From: Candidatus Cloacimonadota bacterium
Lineage (GTDB): Bacteria > Cloacimonadota > Cloacimonadia > Cloacimonadales > Cloacimonadaceae
Direction of reading: 5' to 3'
Assembly (NCBI GenBank): GCA_027318525.1
Contig: DAHVPA010000017.1
Span: 1-16,214 of the forward strand
DNA length: 16,214 nucleotides
Below are positions 1-5,920 of this stretch, one piece after another (position 1 is the first letter of the stretch; each line of letters begins with the position of its first letter). Made by a program: the position numbers and the translations under genes. Under the pieces are notes generated by a model, which made no database searches, was not told the DNA's origin, and saw only the letters and a list, made by a program, of their open reading frames with translations.

Positions 1-1
1 A

Positions 2-589
2 AACGTTCTCGTCATCGGAGTGGAAGTCCTGACCAAAATCACCAACTGGAAGGACCGCAATACCTGTGTTCTTTTCGGTGATGGAGCAGGAGCGGCAATC
101 ATCTCCAGAGCTGAACCCAACGATATTTCGCACATCATAGACACCCGACTCTGGGCTGACGGCAGCCAGGGCGAATACCTTTACCAGGCGGCTGGTGGTT
201 CACGCATGCCCGCCTCCCACAAAACTGTGGATGAAAACCTGCACACCGTCTATATGGAAGGAAACAGAATCTACAAACTGGCTGTCAAATCCATGAGTTC
301 TGCCATTGAAGAAATCCTGAAAAAGAACAATATCTCACCTAAAGACGTGGACTGGTTAATCCCTCATCAGGCAAACCTGCGCATCATTGAAGGTGTAGCC
401 GACAAACTTAAGTTCCCGATGAATAAAGTAATTGTCAACATAGAAAAATACGCTAATATGTCATCAGCCACCGTGCCCGTGGCAGTGGACGAAGCAGTCA
501 GAAGCGGCAAAATCCGCAGAGGTGATATCATCGCCATGGTAGCTTTTGGTGCCGGACTCACCTGGGGCAGTGTGTTGGCTCGTTATTAA
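2..589 (+). CDS. fabH: 3-oxoacyl-ACP synthase III (KAS III), 5'-truncated by window edge
   Basis: This enzyme starts fatty acid synthesis by condensing acetyl-CoA with malonyl-ACP. Only the last 195 codons are in the window. The reading frame is open to the left edge (codons for NVLVIGVEVL precede the GTG at 20), so the gene begins upstream and the active-site Cys is not visible. Seen here are the FGDGAGA motif, the catalytic His in IPHQANLRII, and the catalytic Asn in the segment KYANMSSATVP. Those last two residues complete the Cys-His-Asn triad of the family. The flanks of the Asn (Ala before, Met after) differ from the common G-N-T pattern but look tolerable. The full protein is normally about 320-330 residues. 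fabD follows 15-21 nt downstream, as in many fab operons. Recognition is secure. The GTG at position 20 is an internal Val, not a start. Confidence 0.96.
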   Translation, partial: NVLVIGVEVLTKITNWKDRNTCVLFGDGAGAAIISRAEPNDISHIIDTRLWADGSQGEYLYQAAGGSRMPASHKTVDENLHTVYMEGNRIYKLAVKSMSSAIEEILKKNNISPKDVDWLIPHQANLRIIEGVADKLKFPMNKVIVNIEKYANMSSATVPVAVDEAVRSGKIRRGDIIAMVAFGAGLTWGSVLARY

Positions 590-610
590 GAATATTACAG
601 GATAATGGAT

Positions 611-1546
611 ATGAAGACAGCGTTTGTATTTCCCGGACAGGGTGCTCAATACATCGGCATGGGGACAGACTTTATAGCTCAAGATACAGAGCTGGCGCAG
701 ACTTTGAAGGATTTTGACCGGGAGCATGGGACCGGACTTTGGAGCATTATACATGATGGTCCCGAAGAAGCACTCAAAGAAACCCGTTTTACCCAACCTG
801 CAATATTGCTGCACTCGATTGCAGCATATTCAGCCCTGCGGTGTGAGCTTGACCTGACGCCCGATTTTATGGCAGGTCATTCTCTGGGAGAGTTTTCAGC
901 TTTGACAGCATCCGGAGTTCTTTCTCTGAAAGACGCCCTGCATATAGTGCACAAGCGGGGTGAATTCATGATCAAGGCAAATGCCGGAACTCCCTTTGCA
1001 ATGGCAGCAATTTTGGGGCTTACTTCCGCTGAAGTGACTGAGCTTTGCCGTGAAGCAGAGAGTGCCGGATTGGTAAGAGCAGTCAACTTTAACACACCAG
1101 TCCAGACTGTAATTTCAGGTTCACAAAGCGGTGTGGAGACTGCCTCTGAGCTTGCAAAAGCCAAAGGAGCCAAGCGGGTAATTCCACTGGTAGTGGGGGG
1201 ACCTTTTCATACTCCTTTGATTGAAGCAGCCAGCCAATGGCTCAAATCAGAAATGGAGCAATTTTCTTTTGGCACAGCAGCCATCCCCATTGTATCAAAC
1301 CTGGATGCCTTACCCGCCACAGATGGAGATGTAATCAGGTCAAAACTGGTGCAGCAGATAATATCACCCGTGCGCTGGGTGGACAGCATTGATTATATGC
1401 AATCACAAGGCGTTAAGCGCTATGTTGAATTTGGACCGCAGAAGGTCTTGAGTGGAATGATAAAGAATATTGACAAAGAAGCCGAAGTCCTGAATGTGGA
1501 TAAGTGGGATGACATCGCAGCAGTAAAAGCCGCTTTGCTTCCCTAA
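611..1546 (+). CDS. fabD: Malonyl-CoA:ACP transacylase
   Basis: The protein moves the malonyl group from CoA to acyl carrier protein, supplying the extender unit for FabH and FabF. It has 311 residues from the ATG at 611, close to the usual 309-315. An N-terminal FVFPGQGAQ motif comes first. The nucleophile elbow GHSLGE carries the catalytic Ser (residue 91), KRGEFM holds the conserved Arg, and the catalytic His is in GGPFHTP (residue 200). Two in-frame ATGs exist, at 605 and 611. The Shine-Dalgarno AGGA at 599-602 lies only 2 nt before 605 but 8 nt before 611, and starting at 611 gives MKTAFVFPGQG, which matches the family N-terminus, so 611 is preferred. It sits between fabH and fabG on the same strand with short gaps. 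The product name is certain and the start is likely. Confidence 0.96.
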   Translation: MKTAFVFPGQGAQYIGMGTDFIAQDTELAQTLKDFDREHGTGLWSIIHDGPEEALKETRFTQPAILLHSIAAYSALRCELDLTPDFMAGHSLGEFSALTASGVLSLKDALHIVHKRGEFMIKANAGTPFAMAAILGLTSAEVTELCREAESAGLVRAVNFNTPVQTVISGSQSGVETASELAKAKGAKRVIPLVVGGPFHTPLIEAASQWLKSEMEQFSFGTAAIPIVSNLDALPATDGDVIRSKLVQQIISPVRWVDSIDYMQSQGVKRYVEFGPQKVLSGMIKNIDKEAEVLNVDKWDDIAAVKAALLP

Positions 1547-1569
1547 GATATGACTGATAAGGGATACGA

Positions 1570-2316
1570 ATGGAAAGAATAAAAGATAAAATAGCGATTA
1601 TAACCGGTTCTGCCCGGGGTATCGGATTCAGTATTGCAGAGATGTTTGCTGCTGAAGGCGCAACAGTAATCATTCTCGACTTGAATGCCGAGGCTGTGGA
1701 TGAAGCTGTGCAAAAGCTTGTGAACCTTGGTTATAAAGCTGACGGCTTTACCGGAAACGTGACCAAATCCGAAGATATGGAAACGGCATTCAATGCAGTG
1801 ACAGCTAAATACAGCAAGATTGACATTCTGGTCAACAACGCCGGCATCACCAAAGACAACCTGCTCTTGCGTATGAAAGAAGAGGAATGGGATGCTGTAA
1901 TCGCCGTAAACCTCAGAGGCACTTTCATCTGCACCCAGAAAGCTTTTAAAGTAATGATGAAACAAAGAAGCGGTTCCATCATCAATATCGCATCTGTAAT
2001 CGGACTGATGGGCAACGCCGGTCAGGCTAATTATGCCGCCACCAAAGGCGGGATGATTGCCTTCACCAAATCCTGCGCCAAGGAATTCGCACCACGTAAC
2101 ATCAGAGTTAATGCTGTTGCCCCTGGTTTTATTCAGACCGAAATGACCGCCAAGCTGCCTCCTGAAGTGGTGGAAAGTTATGGCAAAGCCATTCCTTTAG
2201 GCAAAATGGGACTCCCTTCCGATGTGGCAAAGCTATGCCTGTTTTTTGCAGGTGATGACAGTGCTTATATCACAGGGCAGACTCTGGCTGTGGATGGCGG
2301 TTTAACGATGTATTGA
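1570..2316 (+). CDS. fabG: 3-oxoacyl-ACP reductase
   Basis: This is the NADPH-dependent reductase for the first reduction of the elongation cycle (3-oxoacyl-ACP to 3-hydroxyacyl-ACP). It is a 248-residue classical short-chain dehydrogenase. The cofactor-binding motif TGSARGIG is at residues 12-19, NNAG at 89-92, and the catalytic residues are Asn114, Ser142, Tyr155 and Lys159 (YAATK). PGFIQTEM follows at about 185-192, and the family C-terminus VDGGLTMY is present. The length equals typical FabG. A Shine-Dalgarno AAGGGA at 1559-1564 precedes the ATG by 5 nt. Its place between fabD and acpP separates it from the many other SDR enzymes, so FabG is a confident call. A stem-loop lies directly after the stop codon, before acpP. 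Confidence 0.96.
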   Translation: MERIKDKIAIITGSARGIGFSIAEMFAAEGATVIILDLNAEAVDEAVQKLVNLGYKADGFTGNVTKSEDMETAFNAVTAKYSKIDILVNNAGITKDNLLLRMKEEEWDAVIAVNLRGTFICTQKAFKVMMKQRSGSIINIASVIGLMGNAGQANYAATKGGMIAFTKSCAKEFAPRNIRVNAVAPGFIQTEMTAKLPPEVVESYGKAIPLGKMGLPSDVAKLCLFFAGDDSAYITGQTLAVDGGLTMY

Positions 2317-2338
2317 TATGATTGCTCAGGCAATCGTG
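2317..2338 (+). promoter_or_regulatory. Intercistronic stem-loop between fabG and acpP
   Basis: GATTGC (2320-2325) and GCAATC (2330-2335) form a perfect 6-bp stem with the tetraloop TCAG. Two or three further outer pairs (2317-2319 with 2336-2338, including G-U) can extend it. The stem starts immediately after the fabG stop codon. The bases after it (GTGCAATAAAAAG) are not a U-tract, so it is not a normal intrinsic terminator. An mRNA-stability or processing hairpin that lets acpP accumulate separately is plausible, but that is inference. Confidence 0.45.
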
Positions 2339-2367
2339 CAATAAAAAGAAAATCCCTAAAATAAGAT

Positions 2368-2374
2368 AGGAGGA
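2368..2374 (+). promoter_or_regulatory. Strong ribosome binding site of acpP
   Basis: AGGAGGA lies 3 nt before the acpP ATG (the AGGAGG core ends 4 nt before it). It is the best Shine-Dalgarno match in the fab operon, which agrees with the high ACP levels cells normally need. The same GGAGGAATCA-type leader reappears before the small lipoprotein gene on the - strand near 12936. Confidence 0.7.
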
Positions 2375-2377
2375 ATC

Positions 2378-2611
2378 ATGGATATCGAATCCAAGGTCAA
2401 ACAAATCGTAATGGACAAGCTGGGCGTTGATGAAGCTCAGGTGACCCCCGAAGCTAATTTCATCGAAGACCTGAGAGCTGATTCTCTGGACACAGTGGAA
2501 TTGGTAATGGCCTTTGAAGAAGAATTCGGCATTACTATTCCTGACGAAGATCAGGAAAAGATCACCACAGTAAGCAGCGCCGTCGAATACCTGAAAAGCA
2601 AAGTACAATAA
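2378..2611 (+). CDS. acpP: Acyl carrier protein
   Basis: This is the small acidic carrier protein that holds growing acyl chains on a 4'-phosphopantetheine arm. It has 77 residues, the usual size. The prosthetic group attachment site is Ser36 in the motif DLRADSLDTVELVMAFEEEF, where DSLD is the family signature. Helix II and the acidic surface (EEEFGIT, PDEDQEK) are intact, and the C-terminal helix reads SSAVEYLKSKV. The ATG at 2378 follows an excellent Shine-Dalgarno site. It is preceded by a stem-loop and followed by a small hairpin and a long folded element before fabF. This suggests acpP could be expressed as its own processed message. Confidence 0.97.
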   Translation: MDIESKVKQIVMDKLGVDEAQVTPEANFIEDLRADSLDTVELVMAFEEEFGITIPDEDQEKITTVSSAVEYLKSKVQ

Positions 2612-2631
2612 GCCTGAGACACATCCAGGCT
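2611..2631 (+). promoter_or_regulatory. Short hairpin at the acpP stop codon
   Basis: AGCCTG (2611-2616) pairs perfectly with CAGGCT (2626-2631) around a 9-nt loop. It overlaps the last base of the acpP stop codon. No U-run follows (the next bases are GCAAATC), so it does not look like an intrinsic terminator on its own. It may protect the 3' end of an acpP message. Function unknown. Confidence 0.35.
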
Positions 2632-2638
2632 GCAAATC

Positions 2639-2769
2639 AGACCGGGATAGGTGAACGAAACTGTCGGTTTCCTTATGTTCCGCTTGTCACGTAGAAAAGT
2701 CTTCTGCGTTACAAGCCCTGGAAATTCATACTGACTTGAAACCGCTGTCAGTTACTGAATTCCCGGTCT
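2639..2769 (+). other. 131-nt rod-like folded element in the acpP-fabF gap
   Basis: This non-coding stretch is almost one continuous imperfect palindrome. The pairings read from the sequence are AGACCGGGA 2639-2647 with 2761-2769 (9 bp); AACTG 2659-2663 with 2749-2753; CGGTTTC 2665-2671 with 2738-2744; TATG 2674-2677 with 2727-2730; TTCC 2678-2681 with 2720-2723; GCTTGT 2682-2687 with 2711-2716; and ACGTAGAA 2689-2696 with 2702-2709 (one G-T), closed by the loop AAGTC. This gives about 43 pairs in 131 nt. The outer stem runs into TTTTTC (2769-2774). It could be a structured RNA with its own terminator, an RNase III processing site, or a dispersed ERIC/MITE-like palindromic repeat with 9-bp terminal inverted repeats. 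It does not show the signature loops of SRP RNA, tmRNA or 6S RNA as I know them. No target-site duplication is obvious. The structure is clear; the identity is open. Confidence 0.6.
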
Positions 2770-2810
2770 TTTTCTGTTGTCTGCATGTCTCGCTTTGCTT
2801 TTCCCCGGGC

Positions 2811-2829
2811 GTTTCATCACTAATGAAAC
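2811..2829 (+). promoter_or_regulatory. Perfect hairpin abutting the fabF ribosome binding site
   Basis: GTTTCAT (2811-2817) and ATGAAAC (2823-2829) form a perfect 7-bp stem with the loop CACTA. The Shine-Dalgarno AAGAGG (2831-2836) starts 2 nt after the stem, and the fabF ATG follows at 2845. As RNA it could modulate ribosome access; as DNA the dyad could be an operator. No known fatty-acid regulator site (FapR, FabR, FadR) was recognised. Confidence 0.45.
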
Positions 2830-2844
2830 AAAGAGGTTAGTTTT

Positions 2845-4086
2845 ATGAAGAGAAGAGTAGTCATAACCGGGCTGGGAGCTATCACACCGGTCGGGCATAA
2901 TGTAAAAGAAACTTGGGACAATCTTTTGAAAGGCGTTTCCGGGTTTGATATGATTACCCACTTTGATGCAACGAATTTCAGCACGCGTTTTGCCGCAGAA
3001 ATTAAGAATTTCAATCCAGATGACCACTTTGATGTAAAGGAAGGCAGAAAGCTCGACCTTTACACCCAGTATGCTCTGGTGGCAGCACGCGAAGCCATTG
3101 CCGATGCCGGACTGAATGATGCCGATATTGACAAAGACAGAGTCGGTGTGATTACGGGTGCAGGCATTGGCGGTATTCTCACTCTGGAAGAGGAATGCGG
3201 GAAGTTCATTGCCGCCGGTCCACGCAGAGTGAGTCCTTTCTTTATACCAAAAATGATTTCCAACATAGCTGCCGCCCATATAGCCATAGAAAACGGCTAC
3301 AAGGGTATCAACTATAATATCAGCAGCGCTTGTGCCAGTGCCAATCATGCAATAGGAACCGCAATGCGCTCCATCCAATACGGAGATGCCGATATCATCA
3401 TCTCCGGCGGCATGGAAGCAGCTGTCACACCGTTGGCAGTTGCAGGCTTTGGCGCTTTAAGGGCACTCAGCACCAGAAATGACGATCCCAAGACCGCTTC
3501 CCGTCCTTTCGACAAGGAACGGGATGGCTTTGTGATGTCCGAAGGCGCTGCCATCATTGTATTGGAAGAACTGGAGCACGCAATAAAACGCGGCGCAAAA
3601 ATTTATGCAGAACTGGCAGGATATGGAGCTACCGATGACGCATTTCATATCACTGCACCGTTGGAAGATGGCTCCGGCAGCACCAAATGCATGCTGCTGG
3701 CACTCAAGGATGCGGGATTAAATCCCCAGGACATCCAGTATATCAATGCACATGGCACCTCCACCCCCCTCAATGACAAGGGTGAGACCATGTCCATTAA
3801 AAACGCTTTCGGTGAACATGCTTATAAAGTTAAGGTTAATTCCACCAAATCCATGGTTGGACATATGTTGGGAGCAGCCGCCGGAATGGAAGCCATCGTC
3901 TGTGCAAAGACAATTGAAACAGGCTGGATTCATCCAACAATGAATCTGGTCAATCCAGATCCTGATTGCGATTTGGATTATGTCCCCAATCAGCCTGTCC
4001 AAATGGAAGTCACCGCAGCTTTATCCAACTCTCTGGGTTTCGGCGGACACAACTCCGCCATCATCATCAAGAAATACCTAAACTAA
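2845..4086 (+). CDS. fabF: 3-oxoacyl-ACP synthase II (KAS II)
   Basis: This is the elongating condensing enzyme, which joins acyl chains to malonyl-ACP with loss of CO2. It has 413 residues, the typical FabF length. The active-site Cys163 lies in NISSACASANHAIG. The two catalytic histidines are His303 (INAHGTSTPLND) and His340 (KSMVGHMLGAAAG), with Lys335 in STKSM. The glycine-rich C-terminal loop is LGFGGHNSAI. The Cys-His-His arrangement places it in the KAS I/II group rather than KAS III, and the acpP-fabF order supports FabF over FabB. The start at ATG 2845 follows AAGAGG at 2831-2836 with 8-nt spacing. It is separated from acpP by 233 nt of structured non-coding DNA and from rnc by a strong hairpin. 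Confidence 0.96.
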   Translation: MKRRVVITGLGAITPVGHNVKETWDNLLKGVSGFDMITHFDATNFSTRFAAEIKNFNPDDHFDVKEGRKLDLYTQYALVAAREAIADAGLNDADIDKDRVGVITGAGIGGILTLEEECGKFIAAGPRRVSPFFIPKMISNIAAAHIAIENGYKGINYNISSACASANHAIGTAMRSIQYGDADIIISGGMEAAVTPLAVAGFGALRALSTRNDDPKTASRPFDKERDGFVMSEGAAIIVLEELEHAIKRGAKIYAELAGYGATDDAFHITAPLEDGSGSTKCMLLALKDAGLNPQDIQYINAHGTSTPLNDKGETMSIKNAFGEHAYKVKVNSTKSMVGHMLGAAAGMEAIVCAKTIETGWIHPTMNLVNPDPDCDLDYVPNQPVQMEVTAALSNSLGFGGHNSAIIIKKYLN

Positions 4087-4099
4087 GATAATAACAGCA

Positions 4100-4131
4100 A
4101 GGTCGACCTGTTTAACGGCAGGTCGACTTGT
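4100..4131 (+). terminator. Strong hairpin between fabF and rnc (terminator or RNase III site)
   Basis: The arm 4100-4110 (AGGTCGACCTG) pairs with 4119-4129 (CAGGTCGACTT) over 11 bp with one G-T pair, around an 8-nt loop. The tail TTGTTGTATACTG is only moderately T-rich, so it may be a partial terminator. RNase III genes often carry a cleavable hairpin in their own leader, as E. coli rnc does, and this stem could play that role. TATACT at 4134-4139 could be a -10 box for an rnc promoter, but no convincing -35 was seen. Confidence 0.55.
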
Positions 4132-4158
4132 TGTATACTGCAGAAAATTGAGGTTTTT

Positions 4159-4932
4159 GTGAAAGCAATAATCCGTAAAATTATAGAATACTTCAGCAGC
4201 AGAACCATTCCTGAACAGATGGAATTTCCCAAATGGGAAAAAAGCCTGAACAACCTCCAAAAAAAGATATCCTTCACCTTTCACGACCAGACCCTATTGA
4301 AAGCTGCCCTGACCCACAAATCATATCTGCGGAAAAAGTATAACGACCACAAAGTGCCATCTCCCTTTGAAAGAATGGAGTTTCTGGGCGATTCAATCCT
4401 GGGTTTTGTAGTTTCCAGAGAGCTTTTTCAGCATTATCCTGATGAGCAGGAAGGCAATCTTTCCAAGCTCAAATCCAAAATCGTCTCTGAAACCTATCTG
4501 ACCCTCAAAGCCTCCAACCTTGACCTGGGTAAATATATCCTGCTCAGCCACGAAGAACAGCAGTCAGGGGGGCAAACCAAACCTTCCATCCTCAGCGATA
4601 CCATGGAAGCTTTGATTTGCGCCATCTATCTGGATGGAGGCATCTCCGCAGCTTCGCGCTTTGTGAAAAACTATGTCCTGACTGAATTTGAAAACCTGGT
4701 CAACCGCATAGAACTGGTCAATTACAAAAGCATTCTGCAGGAATACCTGCAAGCCCGCAATATGTCACCTCCCGAATATCGCACTATCGATGAAGAAGGA
4801 CCCCAGCACCAGAAAATCTTCGTCGTGGAAGTGGCAATCGAAGGAAAAATCATGGGCAAAGGCAAAGGCACTACTAAAAAGCAAGCACATCAGGACGCTG
4901 CCAGACTTGCCTGCCAGAAACTCGGCATATAG
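4159..4932 (+). CDS. rnc: Ribonuclease III
   Basis: This is a double-strand-specific endoribonuclease for rRNA and mRNA processing. It has 257 residues. An N-terminal extension of about 30 residues is longer than in E. coli. The catalytic domain (about 35-175) holds the signature ERMEFLGDSIL (71-81) with its acidic metal ligands, and the second acidic pair is in SDTMEALICAIYLDGG (Asp147, Glu150). The C-terminal double-strand RNA-binding domain (about 187-256) has the conserved KGTTKKQAHQDAARLAC end. The start is GTG at 4159, preceded by GAGG at 4150-4153 with 5-nt spacing. rnc follows the fab genes in many bacteria. The hairpin upstream (4100-4129) and those in the fab gaps are natural candidates for its own substrates. 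Confidence 0.96.
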   Translation: MKAIIRKIIEYFSSRTIPEQMEFPKWEKSLNNLQKKISFTFHDQTLLKAALTHKSYLRKKYNDHKVPSPFERMEFLGDSILGFVVSRELFQHYPDEQEGNLSKLKSKIVSETYLTLKASNLDLGKYILLSHEEQQSGGQTKPSILSDTMEALICAIYLDGGISAASRFVKNYVLTEFENLVNRIELVNYKSILQEYLQARNMSPPEYRTIDEEGPQHQKIFVVEVAIEGKIMGKGKGTTKKQAHQDAARLACQKLGI

Positions 4933-4937
4933 CAAAG

Positions 4938-5903
4938 ATGCACATCTATCCCATCTTCATCCCCCGTATGGGATGTCCCTTCCATTGCATTTACTGCAGA
5001 CAGGAAGATTTTTCTTCAGTGCATCAGACTCCGTTTTCTGTCCTGACAGAGCAGTTGAGAGATTTCTGCAGTCTGCACAGACAGGAGGAAAAGCAGATTG
5101 CCTTTTACGGAGGAACTTTTACAGGTCTGAAAGAGCATCAGCGCAATGAGTACTTCCGTCTGGCAGAACCTTTCCTGGATGAGCTGACCAGCCTGCGCAT
5201 CTCCACACGTCCTGATTATCTGGGCAGAGAAGAACTTGACTGGTGTAAAGCCCACCGTATAAGAACCATTGAAATCGGGGTGCAGGACTTTAGCGATAAG
5301 GTTCTGAGGGCAAGCGGAAGAGGGTATGATGCCCAGACAGCCATAGCAGCTTGCCAGAGGGTGAGTGAGCAGGGATTTGAGCTGGGAATCCAACTTCTGC
5401 CCGGCCTACTGGGATTTGACCATGAATCGTTCAGAGAGTCTGCAGAGAGTCTGCAGAGACTAAGTCTCAGATATCTCCGGCTATACCCTTTAGTTGTTTT
5501 GAAGGGGACGCCCATTTGGGAAATGTATGAACAAGGGGAATATACACCACTCACCCTGGAAGAGGCAATCAGCATCTGCGCAGATTATCATGAACTGGCA
5601 GATGAACAAGGATTTCTGGTTATCAAGACAGGCATACCCCCCCTGGAGCCGGGAATCGCTCATGCCGGACCCTATCATCCCGCCTTAGGCGAGTTGGTGC
5701 GTGGGGAATTGCTGGTGCGCAAGCTTACCGCATCCTACAAAGGCGAGCAGATTCTTCGCCTTGCTTCGTCTGATTTATCAGTTTTTACCGGACACAATGG
5801 TTACAACCGGAAAAAGTTGATGAAAAGGCTTGAAACGTGCACAATCAGGATTGAACCGGATGCAGCTCTGGCAAAGGGTGAATTTCGACTAGAATCGGCA
5901 TAG
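4938..5903 (+). CDS. Elp3-like radical SAM protein without acetyltransferase domain
   Basis: This is a radical S-adenosylmethionine enzyme of 321 residues. The cluster-binding motif is Cys13-x3-Cys17-x2-Cys20 in MGCPFHCIYC, set in the N-terminal strand IYPIFIPR typical of Elp3-related proteins. Next come FYGGTFTGL (57-64, the SAM-binding GGT region), ISTRPDYL (90-97), IEIGVQDFSDKVL (113-125), LGIQLLPGLLG and RLYPLVVLKGTPIWE. These blocks match the radical SAM half of Elp3, but the sequence ends without the C-terminal GNAT domain, so it is not a tRNA-modifying Elp3 of the full type. Similar stand-alone proteins are encoded next to rnc in some Clostridia, from memory. The substrate is unknown. 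It begins 5 nt after the rnc stop codon with no clear Shine-Dalgarno site, so translational coupling is likely. A start at the next Met (residue 11) would remove conserved sequence. Confidence 0.8.
   Translation: MHIYPIFIPRMGCPFHCIYCRQEDFSSVHQTPFSVLTEQLRDFCSLHRQEEKQIAFYGGTFTGLKEHQRNEYFRLAEPFLDELTSLRISTRPDYLGREELDWCKAHRIRTIEIGVQDFSDKVLRASGRGYDAQTAIAACQRVSEQGFELGIQLLPGLLGFDHESFRESAESLQRLSLRYLRLYPLVVLKGTPIWEMYEQGEYTPLTLEEAISICADYHELADEQGFLVIKTGIPPLEPGIAHAGPYHPALGELVRGELLVRKLTASYKGEQILRLASSDLSVFTGHNGYNRKKLMKRLETCTIRIEPDAALAKGEFRLESA
5432..5459 (+). repeat. 11-bp tandem duplication inside the radical SAM gene
   Basis: CAGAGAGTCTG occurs twice head to tail (5432-5442 and 5443-5453) and begins a third time (CAGAGA, 5454-5459). 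The unit length is not a multiple of three, so the copies are read in different frames. Loss or gain of one copy would shift the frame of the radical SAM gene. Confidence 0.7.
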
Positions 5904-5920
5904 GAAAGGAGCGGAAACCA

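Noticed and set aside
1543..1965. 140-codon - strand frame opposite fabG
   Set aside because: Fully antisense to conserved FabG sequence and without protein-like motifs; a shadow of the coding strand.
2639..2769. Identification of the rod as 6S RNA, SRP RNA or tmRNA
   Set aside because: The apical loop lacks the SRP GGAAG-type motif, there is no tRNA-like end, and the asymmetric internal loops do not form the large central bubble expected of 6S RNA. Left unnamed.
2752..3378. 208-codon open frame on the - strand over the acpP-fabF gap and the 5' part of fabF
   Set aside because: It lies antisense to conserved fabF codons, has no recognisable domain, and its composition (many Cys, His, Tyr) is that of a reverse-frame shadow.
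4790..5149. 119-codon + strand frame bridging rnc and the radical SAM gene
   Set aside because: It overlaps the dsRNA-binding domain and the radical SAM Cys motif in another frame; Ser/Lys/Arg-rich shadow.
4938..5903. Calling the radical SAM gene HemN/coproporphyrinogen oxidase or full Elp3
   Set aside because: The motif order fits the Elp3 radical SAM half better than HemN, and the GNAT domain of Elp3 is absent, so neither specific name is supported.
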